A stretch of 64,000 nt of DNA from positions 124,001-188,000 of the forward strand of contig NZ_BEWB01000010.1 of NCBI RefSeq assembly GCF_003112555.1, written 5' to 3'. Positions 33,651-42,240 of the stretch are shown here, piece after piece. Below the pieces are notes generated by a model. The model was not told the DNA's origin, searched no databases, and saw nothing but the letters and a program-made list of their open reading frames with translations. The stretch is from Streptomyces coelicoflavus. Lineage in GTDB: Bacteria > Actinomycetota > Actinomycetes > Streptomycetales > Streptomycetaceae. The position numbers and the translations under genes are program-made. Numbering within the stretch: position 1 is the stretch's first letter; each line of letters opens with the position of its first letter.

Positions 33651-34910
33651 GTGGTCGCCGGTTATCTCGACATTCTCCGGGCGCGGCATGCCGTACGGCT
33701 GCTGGCCGGCACGCTGGTCGGGCGGTTGCCGAACGCGACCGCGGCGATCGCGATCGTGCTGTTCGTGCGGGCCGAGGGCGGCTCGTACAGTCTCGCGGGG
33801 GCGCTGGCGGCGGTGTACGGCGTGGCGAACGCCGTGGGGCAGCCGGTGCTGGGGCGGCTGGTGGACCTGCACGGGCAGCCGCGGGTTCAGCTGCCGGCCG
33901 CGGTGCTGTCGGCGCTGGCGATGGCCGCGTTCGCCTTCGCGGGCACCGGGACGGCGGCGCTCGCGTATGCGGCCGTGGGGGCGGCCGGGCTGTTCACGCC
34001 CCCGCTGGAGGGCGGGCTGCGGGCGCTGTGGCCGAGTGTGCTGGGCAAGGAGGACCAGGTGCACACGGCGTACGCGATGGACGCCGTGGCGCAGGAGATC
34101 ATGTTCACCGTCGGGCCGCTGCTGGTGACGGTGTGCGTGTCGCTGTGGTCGCCGCAGGCGGCCCTGCTCGTGCTGAACGGGCTCGGTGTGCTGGGCGCGC
34201 TGTCCGTGGTGGTGTCGCCGCCCTCGCGCGCGTGGCGGTCGGCGCCGCGGGAGGCGCACTGGCTGGGCGCGTTGCGTTCGGGCGGGCTGCTGGCGCTGCT
34301 GGGGGCGTTCCTGTTCATCGGCATGGCGCTCGGGTCGATCACGGTCGCGTCGGTGCCGTACGCGGACGAGCACGGTGGTGACGCCGTGTACGGGTGGCTG
34401 ATGGCCGCTCTGGGGCTGGGGGCGCTGGTCGGGGGCGTGGTGTACGGGGCGCGGCGGTGGGCCGGTGAGCCGGCGCGGCGACTGCGGGTGCTGGTGGCGC
34501 TGCTGGCGGTTTGTTACCTGCCGCTGATGCTGATGCCGGGCGCGGTGGCCATGGTGCTGCTGACGGTCGTGGCGGGGGTGTTCCTGGCGCCGTGCATCGC
34601 GTGTGCGTTCGTCCTCGTCGATGTGCACGCGCCGCGGGGGACGGTGACGGAGGCGTTCTCCTGGCTGGTGACGACGTTCACGGTGGGTGCCTCGGTGGGT
34701 ACGGGTCTGGCGGGGCCCGTCGTGGAGCACGGCGGGGCCTTGTGGGGCTTCGCGGTGCCGGGGGCGGCGGGGTGCGTCTCGCTGCTCGTGCTGGCGTGCA
34801 CCGGGCGGGTCCTCGCAGCTCCCGTGCGGCAAGCGGTGGTTGCGGCTTCATCGGAAAATGATCCAAACCGTGCCGTCGAACCCCGTTTCAGTTCGGGTCA
34901 TCAGGCGTAA
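33651..34910 (+). CDS. MFS transporter
   Basis: The 419-residue protein has about 12 hydrophobic helices in two halves joined by a basic loop ('PPSRAWRSAPREAHW'). The first half contains the loop 2-3 motif 'LGRLVDLHGQPRVQL', resembling the MFS motif A. Family members are drug or metabolite exporters; the substrate is unknown. The GTG at 33651 has GGGAGG upstream. It is divergent from the LacI-type regulator and ends 9 bases before pafA, whose promoter must therefore lie within its 3' end. Confidence 0.88.
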   Translation: MVAGYLDILRARHAVRLLAGTLVGRLPNATAAIAIVLFVRAEGGSYSLAGALAAVYGVANAVGQPVLGRLVDLHGQPRVQLPAAVLSALAMAAFAFAGTGTAALAYAAVGAAGLFTPPLEGGLRALWPSVLGKEDQVHTAYAMDAVAQEIMFTVGPLLVTVCVSLWSPQAALLVLNGLGVLGALSVVVSPPSRAWRSAPREAHWLGALRSGGLLALLGAFLFIGMALGSITVASVPYADEHGGDAVYGWLMAALGLGALVGGVVYGARRWAGEPARRLRVLVALLAVCYLPLMLMPGAVAMVLLTVVAGVFLAPCIACAFVLVDVHAPRGTVTEAFSWLVTTFTVGASVGTGLAGPVVEHGGALWGFAVPGAAGCVSLLVLACTGRVLAAPVRQAVVAASSENDPNRAVEPRFSSGHQA

Positions 34911-34913
34911 TGT
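34885..34913 (+). promoter_or_regulatory. Putative leaderless pafA promoter
   Basis: TAATGT (34908-34913) lies six bases before the pafA ATG. GTTTCA (34885-34890) is 17 bases upstream of it. Most of the element is inside the MFS coding sequence. No ribosome binding site is seen. Confidence 0.5.
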
Positions 34914-34919
34914 TCAGTC

Positions 34920-36281
34920 ATGGACCGCCGCATTTTCGGGCTGGAGAACGAGTACGGCGTCACGTGCACGTTCAGGGGACAGCGCCGCCTGTCGCCTGAC
35001 GAGGTGGCGCGGTACCTCTTCCGCCGTGTCGTGTCATGGGGCCGCAGCAGCAACGTCTTTCTGCGCAATGGCGCCCGCCTGTATCTCGACGTGGGATCAC
35101 ATCCGGAATACGCGACACCCGAGTGTGACAACGTGACCGAACTCGTCACCCACGACAAGGCGGGCGAGCGCATTCTCGAAGGACTCCTGGTGGACGCCGA
35201 ACGACGCCTGCACGAGGAGGGAATCGCGGGCGACGTCTACCTCTTCAAGAACAACACCGACTCCGCGGGCAACTCGTACGGTTGTCACGAGAATTATCTC
35301 GTGGCCCGGCACGGGGAGTTTTCGCGGCTCGCGGACATCCTCATTCCGTTCCTGGTGACGAGGCAGTTGCTCTGTGGTGCCGGCAAGGTGCTGCAGACGC
35401 CGCGCGGTGCGGTGTACTGCGTCAGCCAGCGGGCCGAGCACATCTGGGAGGGCGTCTCCTCGGCGACGACCCGGTCCCGGCCGATCATCAACACGCGTGA
35501 CGAGCCGCACGCCGACGCGGAGCGCTACCGGCGGCTGCACGTCATCGTGGGCGACTCGAACATGTCCGAGACGACCATGCTGCTCAAGGTCGGCGCGACC
35601 GACCTGGTGCTGCGCATGATCGAGGCGGGCACGGTGATGCGGGACCTGACCCTGGAGAACCCGATCCGGGCGATCCGCGAGGTCAGCCACGACATCACCG
35701 GGCGACGCAAGGTGCGCCTGGCCAGCGGCCGGGAGGCGTCCGCGCTGGAGGTGCAGCGGGAGTACTACGAGAAGGCCGTCGACTTCGTCGACCGCCGCGG
35801 TATCCGCACCGGCACCGTGGAGCGGGTGCTGGAGCTGTGGGGCCGCACACTGGAGGCGATCGAGAACGAGGACCTCGACCGTATCGACACCGAGATCGAC
35901 TGGGTCATGAAGTACAAGCTGCTGGAGCGGTACCGGGCCAAGCACAACATGACCATGTCGCATCCGCGGGTCGCGCAGATAGACCTCGCGTACCACGACA
36001 TCCACCGTCGTCGTGGTCTGTACTACCTGCTCGAGAAGAAGGGGCAGGCCGCCCGGGTCGCGAACGACCTGAAGATCTTCGAGGGCAAGTCCGTTCCGCC
36101 GCAGACCACTCGGGCCCGGCTGCGCGGCGACTTCATCCGGCGGGCCCAGGAGCAGCGCCGGGACTTCACCGTCGACTGGGTCCACCTCAAGCTCAACGAC
36201 CAGGCGCAGCGCACCGTGTTGTGCAAGGACCCGTTCCGTTCGGTGGACGACCGGGTGGAGAAGCTGATCGCCGGTATGTGA
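34920..36281 (+). CDS. pafA: Pup-protein ligase PafA
   Basis: PafA phosphorylates the C-terminal Glu of deamidated Pup with ATP and forms an isopeptide bond to substrate lysines. The 453-residue protein shares the carboxylate-amine ligase fold with Dop, including the Mg-binding Glu in 'FGLENEYGVTCTF', 'NGARLYLDVGSHPEYATPEC', 'KNNTDSAGNSYGCHENYL', 'RSRPIINTRDEPHADAERYR' and the C-terminal Pup-binding domain ('RARLRGDFIRRAQEQRRDFT'). It lacks the longer Dop-specific N-terminal segment. A hairpin terminator follows. Confidence 0.97.
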   Translation: MDRRIFGLENEYGVTCTFRGQRRLSPDEVARYLFRRVVSWGRSSNVFLRNGARLYLDVGSHPEYATPECDNVTELVTHDKAGERILEGLLVDAERRLHEEGIAGDVYLFKNNTDSAGNSYGCHENYLVARHGEFSRLADILIPFLVTRQLLCGAGKVLQTPRGAVYCVSQRAEHIWEGVSSATTRSRPIINTRDEPHADAERYRRLHVIVGDSNMSETTMLLKVGATDLVLRMIEAGTVMRDLTLENPIRAIREVSHDITGRRKVRLASGREASALEVQREYYEKAVDFVDRRGIRTGTVERVLELWGRTLEAIENEDLDRIDTEIDWVMKYKLLERYRAKHNMTMSHPRVAQIDLAYHDIHRRRGLYYLLEKKGQAARVANDLKIFEGKSVPPQTTRARLRGDFIRRAQEQRRDFTVDWVHLKLNDQAQRTVLCKDPFRSVDDRVEKLIAGM

Positions 36282-36346
36282 CCCGGACCCGGTGAGGCCG
36301 GACGGGTGAGACACGCGTCTCCGCACGAAAGGGCGGAACGTCACAC

Positions 36347-36377
36347 GGGCACCGTACGTTAGCCGTACGGTGCCCTT
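36347..36377 (+). terminator. pafA terminator
   Basis: 12-base perfect arms (36347-36358 and 36364-36375) around TTAGC, followed by TTCTC, 65 bases past the pafA stop. Confidence 0.75.
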
Positions 36378-36445
36378 CTCACGCCGTAGAGTTGCGCGCA
36401 CGCCAGCCATCAGGACCGACCCGATACCGATACGAGGCCCCCACC

Positions 36446-37450
36446 GTGCGCCGACGCTCACTCCTCATCGCCGTCCCCGCGGGACTGGTCACGCTCGCCG
36501 CCTGCGGTGACGACGACTCAGGCTCATCGAGCAACGCGAGCGACAGCGCGTCGCCGGAGGCGTCGGCCACCTCGGCACCGCCACCGCCGAAGATCGTCGA
36601 CGGTCCGCTGCCGGCGATCACCGCGGGGACGAAGTTCGACGAGAAGCCGACGGTGGCGAAGGGCAGTGGCGAGCCGTCCAAGGACCTCGCGGTGAAGACG
36701 GTCGTCGCGGGCGGCGGCAAGGCCGTCGCGGAGAACGACTTCGTCGCGGCGAACTACCTCGGCCAGATCTGGCAGAGCGCGAAGGTCTTCGACAACTCCT
36801 ACGACCGCAAGACGCCCCTCGTCATCCAGCTCGCGCAGGGCAGCATCATCGACGGCTGGCGGTACGCGCTCACCGGCAAGAAGACCGGCAGCCGCGTGCA
36901 GTTCTCCGTGCCGCCGACGTGGGGTTACGGGGAGCAGGGCAACGAGCAGGCGGGCATCAAGGGCGACGACACGCTGGTGTTCGTGGTGGACATCCAGGAC
37001 ACGTTCAACGCGAAGAGCAGTGCCGACGGCAAGAAGGTCGCACAGGACGACGCCGCCCTGCCGAAGGTCGGCACCAACACCGACGGCAAGGCGCCCTCCA
37101 TCGAGGTGCCGAAGGCCGACGCGCCGAAGAAGCTTGCCGCCGAGTACGTCCTGGAGGGCGACGGCGCCGAGGTGGGGGCCCAGGACAGTGTGCTCGTGCA
37201 GTACAAGGGCGTGCTGTGGGACGGTGGCAAGGAGTTCGACTCGACGTACGGCAGGAAGCAGCTGACGTCGTTCTCCCTGCAGCAGGTCGTCAAGGGCTGG
37301 GCGCAGGGCCTGACGGGCAAGAAGGTGGGCAGCCGCGTCCTCATCGTCATCCCGCCGGACCTGGGTTACGGGGACAGTCCGCCCGAGGGCAGCGGCATCA
37401 AGAAGGACTCCACGCTGGTCTTCTCCGTGGACATCCTCGCGAAGATGTGA
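36446..37450 (+). CDS. Lipoprotein with two FKBP-type peptidyl-prolyl isomerase domains
   Basis: The 334-residue protein starts with a lipoprotein signal with a twin-arginine-like stretch (VRRRSLLIAVPAGLVTLAAC; lipidated Cys at residue 20). It then has a Ser/Ala-rich linker and two FKBP domains: the first around 95-190 ('FVAANYLGQIWQSAKVFDNS', 'IIDGWRYALTGKKTGSRVQF'), the second around 235-334 ('LVQYKGVLWDGGKEFDSTYG', 'VVKGWAQGLTGKKVGSRVLI'). It probably assists folding outside the membrane. The GTG at 36446 has GAGG at good spacing. A cytosolic FKBP gene follows 58 bases later. Confidence 0.9.
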   Translation: MRRRSLLIAVPAGLVTLAACGDDDSGSSSNASDSASPEASATSAPPPPKIVDGPLPAITAGTKFDEKPTVAKGSGEPSKDLAVKTVVAGGGKAVAENDFVAANYLGQIWQSAKVFDNSYDRKTPLVIQLAQGSIIDGWRYALTGKKTGSRVQFSVPPTWGYGEQGNEQAGIKGDDTLVFVVDIQDTFNAKSSADGKKVAQDDAALPKVGTNTDGKAPSIEVPKADAPKKLAAEYVLEGDGAEVGAQDSVLVQYKGVLWDGGKEFDSTYGRKQLTSFSLQQVVKGWAQGLTGKKVGSRVLIVIPPDLGYGDSPPEGSGIKKDSTLVFSVDILAKM

Positions 37451-37508
37451 CGTCCGGGGATGTAAGACTTGGGCGTTGCCTTTCCGCAGACAAGCAGGAG
37501 CTGAACAC

Positions 37509-37880
37509 GTGAGCATCGACAAGCCCGAGGTCGACTTCCCGGGCGGCGAGCCCCCGGCGGACCTCGAGATCAAGGACATCTGGGAGGGCGACGGCCCGGT
37601 TGCCGAGGCCGGTCAGACCGTGACCGTCCACTACGTGGGCGTGACCTTCAGCACGGGCGAGGAGTTCGACGCCAGCTGGAACCGCGGGACGCCGTTCCGC
37701 TTCCCGCTCGGTGGCGGCCGCGTCATCGCCGGCTGGGACCGGGGCGTGCAGGGCATGAAGGTCGGCGGCCGCCGCCAGCTGACCATCCCGGCGCACCTCG
37801 CCTACGGCGACCAGAGCCCGACCCCGGCGATCCCGGCCGGCTCGACGCTGATCTTCGTGGTCGATCTGCTCGGAGTCTGA
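37509..37880 (+). CDS. Cytosolic FKBP-type peptidyl-prolyl isomerase
   Basis: The 123-residue single-domain FKBP has the active-site pattern: 'QTVTVHYVGVTFSTGEEFDA', 'GGGRVIAGWDRGVQGMKVGG', 'RRQLTIPAHLAYGDQSPTPA' and 'GSTLIFVVDLL'. It catalyses cis-trans proline isomerisation and has no signal peptide. The GTG at 37509 has AGGAG 8 bases upstream; the longer reading has none. It likely forms a unit with the upstream lipoprotein FKBP. Confidence 0.95.
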   Translation: MSIDKPEVDFPGGEPPADLEIKDIWEGDGPVAEAGQTVTVHYVGVTFSTGEEFDASWNRGTPFRFPLGGGRVIAGWDRGVQGMKVGGRRQLTIPAHLAYGDQSPTPAIPAGSTLIFVVDLLGV

Positions 37881-38017
37881 CCGAAGTCCGAGCGGACGGC
37901 GATCAGAGCCGGTCACCTGGGGTCCATGCCTGTCCGGGCGTGGGCCCTCGGCTTTTGCCGCGCCACCGCGGGGCGGTACGGTCATCCGTCGTAAGCACCA
38001 TAGGGAGAAGGGCGTCG

Positions 38018-38971
38018 ATGGCCATTGCCAAGGCCGAGCGGCTGATGAACCTGGCGCTGTGTCTGCTCGGGACACGGCGGCCACTCAGCAAGCGCGAGCT
38101 GCGCGAGTCTGTCGAGGCCTATCTCGAGGCGGGCTCCGACGACTCCTTCAACCGCATGTTCGAGCGTGACAAGGACGATCTGCGCGAACTCGGACTGGTC
38201 ATCGAGACCGTGGAGAGCCTCGACGGCGAGATCGGCTACCTGGCCCGCCGGGACAGCAACCGGCTGCCGGCCATCACCCTGGACGCCGAGGAGGCCGCCG
38301 CGCTCGGGCTGGCCGCGAAGGTGTGGCAGCAGGCGCGGCTCGCCGGGGCGGCGAGCGGCGCGCTGCAGAAGCTTCGGGCGGCCGGGCTGCCCGAGGACGT
38401 CGACCCGTACGAGGCGCACGGTGCACTGGAGCCGCGCATCCCGGTGCACGAGGCCGCCTTCGAGCCGCTGATGCTGGCCTGCCGCGACCGCCGGCCGGTG
38501 GTCTTCGACTACCGCAAGGCGAACGCGGCCCAGCCCGAGCCCCGGCTCGTGGAGCCGTGGGCGCTGGAGTGCTGGCGCGGCCACTGGTACCTGGCGGGTT
38601 TCGACCGCGACCGGGGTGCCGAGCGGGTGTTCCGGCTGTCGCGGATCACGGGGAAGGTCCGGTCGCGCGGCGCGCGGTTCACCGCACCGGTTCCCGACGT
38701 CGTCACGGTCCGGGAGACGGTCGCGAGCTGGGCGGGGGAGACCGCCGACCGGTCCGCGCTGATCCGGCTGCGCACGGGCGCGGGGTACCCCCTTCGGGCG
38801 AAGGCCACCGGGGTGCGGGAACTCGGTGACGGCTGGGACGAGTTGGAGATTCCGTACGGGCACGGCCTGGACGCCTGGCTGGTGGAGTTCGGGCCGGACG
38901 TGGTGGTGCTGGAGCCCGCGGAGTTGCGTGCGGACGTGGTGGACCGGCTGCGTGCCGTGGCCAAGGGCTGA
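38018..38971 (+). CDS. pafB: DNA-damage transcription activator subunit PafB (WYL)
   Basis: PafB pairs with PafC to activate SOS-independent DNA repair genes at RecA-NDp promoters with the housekeeping sigma factor. The 317-residue protein has an N-terminal winged helix ('AERLMNLALCLLGTRRPLSK' region, 'DSFNRMFERDKDDLRELGL') and a WYL domain ('VFDYRKAN', 'WALECWRGHWYLAGFDRDRG', 'AERVFRLSRITGKV'), followed by a C-terminal extension. WYL domains sense single-stranded nucleic acid. The ATG at 38018 has GGGAGAAGGG upstream. pafC follows after 18 bases. Confidence 0.95.
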   Translation: MAIAKAERLMNLALCLLGTRRPLSKRELRESVEAYLEAGSDDSFNRMFERDKDDLRELGLVIETVESLDGEIGYLARRDSNRLPAITLDAEEAAALGLAAKVWQQARLAGAASGALQKLRAAGLPEDVDPYEAHGALEPRIPVHEAAFEPLMLACRDRRPVVFDYRKANAAQPEPRLVEPWALECWRGHWYLAGFDRDRGAERVFRLSRITGKVRSRGARFTAPVPDVVTVRETVASWAGETADRSALIRLRTGAGYPLRAKATGVRELGDGWDELEIPYGHGLDAWLVEFGPDVVVLEPAELRADVVDRLRAVAKG

Positions 38972-38989
38972 GGGGGAGCGGACAACACT

Positions 38990-40078
38990 GTGGCAGGCAA
39001 ACCGGTCAGGCCCGTGAACGCCATCGACCAGACCCGGCGGATGCTGTCCCTGGTGACGTATCTGCGCGAGCGCCCCGGCGCCCGCGTCGAGGACGTGGCG
39101 CGGGCCTTCGGCATCACCGAGGACGAGCTGGTCTCCGACCTCGACGTACTTCCGATGTGCGGGACCAGCTTCCGCGGCGGCGATCTGCTGGACATCGACA
39201 CCGACGGCGAGCGCATCTGGTGGCACAACCCCGCCGCGCTCGGCGCGGACGCCGCCGAGCCGCTGCGGCTGGCCGCCGACGAGGCGACCGCGCTGCTCGT
39301 CGCGGCGCGGGCCGTCGCGACCCTGCCGGGCCTGCGCGAGAGCGACCGGCAGGCGCTGCTGCGGGCGACCGCCAAGGTGGAGACCTCGGCCGGTGAGGCC
39401 GCGGGTGCCAGCTCGCGGCTGTCCGTCACCTTCGAGTCCGAGGGCGGCGTCTTCGCCGACGTCGACCGGGCCATCTCGGAGCGCCGCCGGCTGTGGATCC
39501 GCTACTACTCGCCGGCCCGTGACGAGGTCACCGAGCGGGAGATCGACCCCATCCGGCTGGTCAGCGTCGGGCACACCTACGTGGAGGCCTGGTGCCGCCG
39601 CTCCGAGGCCCGGCGCACCTTCCGGCTGGACCGGGTGGCCGAGATCCGCATCCTGGACGAGCCGTCCGCGCCCCCGGAGGTGGAGCTGCGGGACCTGTCG
39701 GAGGGCCTGGTGCAGCCCGCCGCCGAGGATCCCGAGGTGGTCGTGGAGGTCGGCCCCGGCGGACGCTGGGTCGCCGAGTACTACCCGCACGACAGCGCGG
39801 ACGAACTGCCCGACGGCGGACTGCGTATCACCCTGCGCACGCCCGACCCCGCCTCCCTGCGGCGCCTGGCGCTGCGGCTGGGGCGCGACGGCCGGATCGT
39901 CTCCCCGGCCGGGCTCGCCGACAGCGCCCGGCAGGCCGCCCGCGAGGCGCTGGCCGCGTACGACGGGATGGAGGCGGCCGGCACGCACGGCGGGGACGGG
40001 ACGGTCGCCGGGGCCGGCGCGCGCACCCGCGCGGAGGCGGTCGACGGGCGGCACGACAGGCAGGAGCGAGCACTGTGA
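38990..40078 (+). CDS. pafC: DNA-damage transcription activator subunit PafC (WYL)
   Basis: The 362-residue partner of PafB has the same layout: an N-terminal winged helix ('TRRMLSLVTYLRERPGARVE', 'DVARAFGITEDELVSDLDVL'), a WYL domain ('RRLWIRYYSPARDEVTEREI', 'GHTYVEAWCRRSEARRTFRL') and a C-terminal domain. The last 45 residues are Ala/Gly/Arg-rich. The GTG has AGGGGGAGCGG before it. Its stop overlaps the next start by four bases (GTGA). Confidence 0.95.
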   Translation: MAGKPVRPVNAIDQTRRMLSLVTYLRERPGARVEDVARAFGITEDELVSDLDVLPMCGTSFRGGDLLDIDTDGERIWWHNPAALGADAAEPLRLAADEATALLVAARAVATLPGLRESDRQALLRATAKVETSAGEAAGASSRLSVTFESEGGVFADVDRAISERRRLWIRYYSPARDEVTEREIDPIRLVSVGHTYVEAWCRRSEARRTFRLDRVAEIRILDEPSAPPEVELRDLSEGLVQPAAEDPEVVVEVGPGGRWVAEYYPHDSADELPDGGLRITLRTPDPASLRRLALRLGRDGRIVSPAGLADSARQAAREALAAYDGMEAAGTHGGDGTVAGAGARTRAEAVDGRHDRQERAL

Positions 40079-40386
40079 GCGACCCCCTGGGGCCAACCGG
40101 GTTCACCGGTCCGTCCGGGCCGGGCATGACGGCGGCGGCCGCGTTCGCCGGCATGAGACGCGTGTCACCGGTCGTGTTCAAGGCGGGCTGCCCGGACTGC
40201 CGGGGCCGTTTCGAACTCGCCGCGAGCGCCCTGCGCCTGGCCATCGGTGCCACGAGCCGGACCACCTTCTACTCGTTCACCTGCCCGGAGTGCGGGTCGG
40301 CCGTGCGCAAGCCGGCGGGGGAGCGGGTGGTGGAGCTGCTCACCGGCGGCGGGGTCAGGACTCTGCGGCTGCACTCCACCGTCTAG
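40075..40386 (+). CDS. Small zinc-ribbon protein coupled to pafC
   Basis: The 103-residue protein has one zinc-ribbon with CPDC at about residue 40 and CPEC at about residue 70 ('FKAGCPDCRGRFELAASALR', 'TFYSFTCPECGSAVRKPAGE'), and a flexible Gly/Pro N-terminus. No function is known; such ribbons bind nucleic acid or protein. It starts with GTG in a four-base overlap with the pafC stop, so it is translated with pafC and may belong to the same response. Conservation beyond Streptomyces cannot be judged here. Confidence 0.75.
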   Translation: MSDPLGPTGFTGPSGPGMTAAAAFAGMRRVSPVVFKAGCPDCRGRFELAASALRLAIGATSRTTFYSFTCPECGSAVRKPAGERVVELLTGGGVRTLRLHSTV

Positions 40387-40396
40387 TCTCGACCTC
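40384..40396 (+). promoter_or_regulatory. -10 hexamer of a putative leaderless promoter (small membrane protein)
   Basis: TAGTCT lies seven bases before the ATG at 40397 and overlaps the stop of the zinc-ribbon gene. No binding site is seen. Confidence 0.4.
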
Positions 40397-40591
40397 ATGT
40401 TCTGGCCGATGTTCGCGGTTGCCGTGGGTTTCCTGGGTCTCGCCGTCCTCGCGGTGTTCGCCGTGAAGGTGTTCGTGGAGGCGCAGCGCCTCGGCCGGCA
40501 GGTGACGGACTCCGCCCACCGGATCAGCCGCGCCGCGGAGGAGCTGGAGCGGGCGAGCGAGAGCGCCGCCCGTGCGGTGGACGCTCTGTGA
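40397..40591 (+). CDS. Small membrane protein, 64 residues
   Basis: The protein has one N-terminal membrane helix ('MFWPMFAVAVGFLGLAVLAV') followed by an amphipathic, coiled-coil-like helix ('AQRLGRQVTDSAHRISRAAE'). This layout resembles the DUF948-type single-span proteins and suggests a membrane-anchored helical protein facing the cytosol. Function is unknown. It lies between the pafBC unit and tatA. Confidence 0.65.
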   Translation: MFWPMFAVAVGFLGLAVLAVFAVKVFVEAQRLGRQVTDSAHRISRAAEELERASESAARAVDAL

Positions 40592-40803
40592 ACCCCTGAA
40601 GTCCTCCGCGGGGAGGCGCCGGTGACCCCATAGGCGGGTGTGAGCTATGTTTTGGGACACTTCGCCCTGTCACCTCACGGGTCCCGGACGGTACGCTGCT
40701 GGTCGCGGCCAGGAAAACGAGGCCCGGTCGCGGACGGGAGTACGCACGGGGATTGCCTCACGTTTACCCCTGAGCGTTACGATCGCTGCACAAGACGATC
40801 GAT

Positions 40804-40817
40804 CGGACATATGTCCG
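40804..40817. promoter_or_regulatory. Perfect 14-bp palindrome in the tatA leader
   Basis: CGGACATATGTCCG is a perfect palindrome, with a third CGGACA copy at 40823-40829 and candidate promoter hexamers TTGCCT (40753) and TACGAT (40778) just upstream. It could be an operator controlling tatAC. Confidence 0.4.
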
Positions 40818-40875
40818 GCCGGTCGGACAGAGACAGCACCCCCACCCAGCCGCCTCGGTGAGAAGGTAAAGACTT

Positions 40876-41163
40876 ATGTTCGGAAGGCTCGGCGCCCCCG
40901 AGATCATTCTCATCCTCGTCGTGATCATCCTGCTGTTCGGCGCGAAGAAGCTTCCGGACATGGCGCGGTCGCTCGGCAAGTCGGCGCGCATCCTCAAGAG
41001 CGAGGCCAAGGCGATGAAGAGCGAGGCCAAGTCCGACGACTCCGCTCCGGCCGACCCGCCGAACCCCGAGCAGTCCGCGGCGCAGCGCACCATCCAGGCC
41101 GCCCCCGGCGACGTGACCAGCTCCCGGCCGGTCACCGAGCCGACGGACACGACCAAGCGCTGA
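40876..41163 (+). CDS. tatA: Twin-arginine translocase subunit TatA
   Basis: TatA polymerises to form the pore for folded proteins with twin-arginine signals. The 95-residue protein has a periplasmic N-terminus, a single membrane helix ('APEIILILVVIILLFGAKKL') with the conserved FGxKKLP hinge, an amphipathic helix ('PDMARSLGKSARILKSEAKA') and a polar tail. The ATG has GAGAAGG upstream. tatC follows after 47 bases. Confidence 0.96.
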   Translation: MFGRLGAPEIILILVVIILLFGAKKLPDMARSLGKSARILKSEAKAMKSEAKSDDSAPADPPNPEQSAAQRTIQAAPGDVTSSRPVTEPTDTTKR

Positions 41164-41210
41164 CGCAGGGCCGGTGACCTCCGGCCCGCCGCACGAGATG
41201 GGAACGTGGG

Positions 41211-42161
41211 TTGCTGAAGTCTGCCCGCAACAAGGAGAAGGATCCCGAGGGGCGGATGCCGCTCGCGGAACACCTTCGTGAGCTCCGCAACCGGCTCGCG
41301 AAGGCGCTGCTGGCGATCGTGGTCGTCACTGTCGTCGCCGCCTTCTTCTACGAGGAGATCATCAACGTCCTCACGGAACCGATCCTCGAGTCGATCGGCT
41401 GTGAGAAGTCGTTCGCGGAGCTGGCCCAGTCGGAGGCCGGCTCGAAGCCGTGCGCGCAGATCACCCTCAACGGTTTGCTCGGCCCCTTCACCCTGGCTCT
41501 GAAGGTGTCGCTGACGGCCGGTGTCGTGCTGGCCTCCCCGGTCTGGCTCTACCAGCTGTGGGCGTTCGTCGCCCCGGGCCTGCACCGCAAGGAGAAGAAG
41601 TACGCCTACGCGTTCGTCGCCACCGGTGCCCCGCTGTTCCTCGTCGGCGCCTACTTCGCGTACGCGGTGCTTCCCACCTCGGCGAAGGTGCTGATCGAGT
41701 TCACGCCGAGCAACGTCGACAACCTGCTGCCGCTGGACGAGCTGCTCGACCTCGTCACGCGCATGGTGATCGTCTTCGGTCTCTCCTTCGAGCTGCCCCT
41801 GCTGCTGGTGATGCTCAACCTCACCGGAGTGCTGAGCGGCAAGCGGATGCTCGGCTGGTGGCGCGCGATGATCATGGGGATCACCCTGTTCGCGGCCATC
41901 GCCACGCCCAGCACCGACCCCCTGACGATGATCCTGCTGGCCGGTCCCATCTGGGTCCTGTACTTCGCCGCGGTCACCTTCTCCCTGCTGAACGACCGCC
42001 GCAAGGCCCGCCGCGAGGCCCTGGAGCCCGACGACGACGAGGCGTCCGAGCTGGACCTCACGCCCGAGGCCATCGGCGAGGTCGAGGCCGTGACCACCGC
42101 CCGCGCGCTGCCCGAGCAGGCGACGACGGACCGGGTCAACGGGTACGACGACGTGACCTGA
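41211..42161 (+). CDS. tatC: Twin-arginine translocase subunit TatC
   Basis: TatC recognises twin-arginine signal peptides. The 316-residue protein has six membrane helices with the signature 'MPLAEHLRELRNRLAKALLA', 'SPVWLYQLWAFVAPGLHRKE' and 'SFELPLLLVMLNLTGVLSG', plus 'ATPSTDPLTM' near TM6. The 60-residue C-tail is acidic. The start is probably the TTG at 41211 (MLKSARNKEKDPEG); the next in-frame ATG (41259) would begin MPLAEHL. Both keep the essential region. Confidence 0.95.
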   Translation: MLKSARNKEKDPEGRMPLAEHLRELRNRLAKALLAIVVVTVVAAFFYEEIINVLTEPILESIGCEKSFAELAQSEAGSKPCAQITLNGLLGPFTLALKVSLTAGVVLASPVWLYQLWAFVAPGLHRKEKKYAYAFVATGAPLFLVGAYFAYAVLPTSAKVLIEFTPSNVDNLLPLDELLDLVTRMVIVFGLSFELPLLLVMLNLTGVLSGKRMLGWWRAMIMGITLFAAIATPSTDPLTMILLAGPIWVLYFAAVTFSLLNDRRKARREALEPDDDEASELDLTPEAIGEVEAVTTARALPEQATTDRVNGYDDVT

Positions 42162-42240
42162 GGGACGCAGGGGCGGTGACCGCAGGCGTCGCCGCCCCCA
42201 CGGAACCCCCACACGGCCGATCCGGATAATGATCGTCCTG

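Noticed and set aside
40640..40861. 73-codon frame in the gap before tatA
   Set aside because: Composition is unlike a Streptomyces protein, there is no ribosome binding site, and it overlaps promoter-like and palindromic elements.
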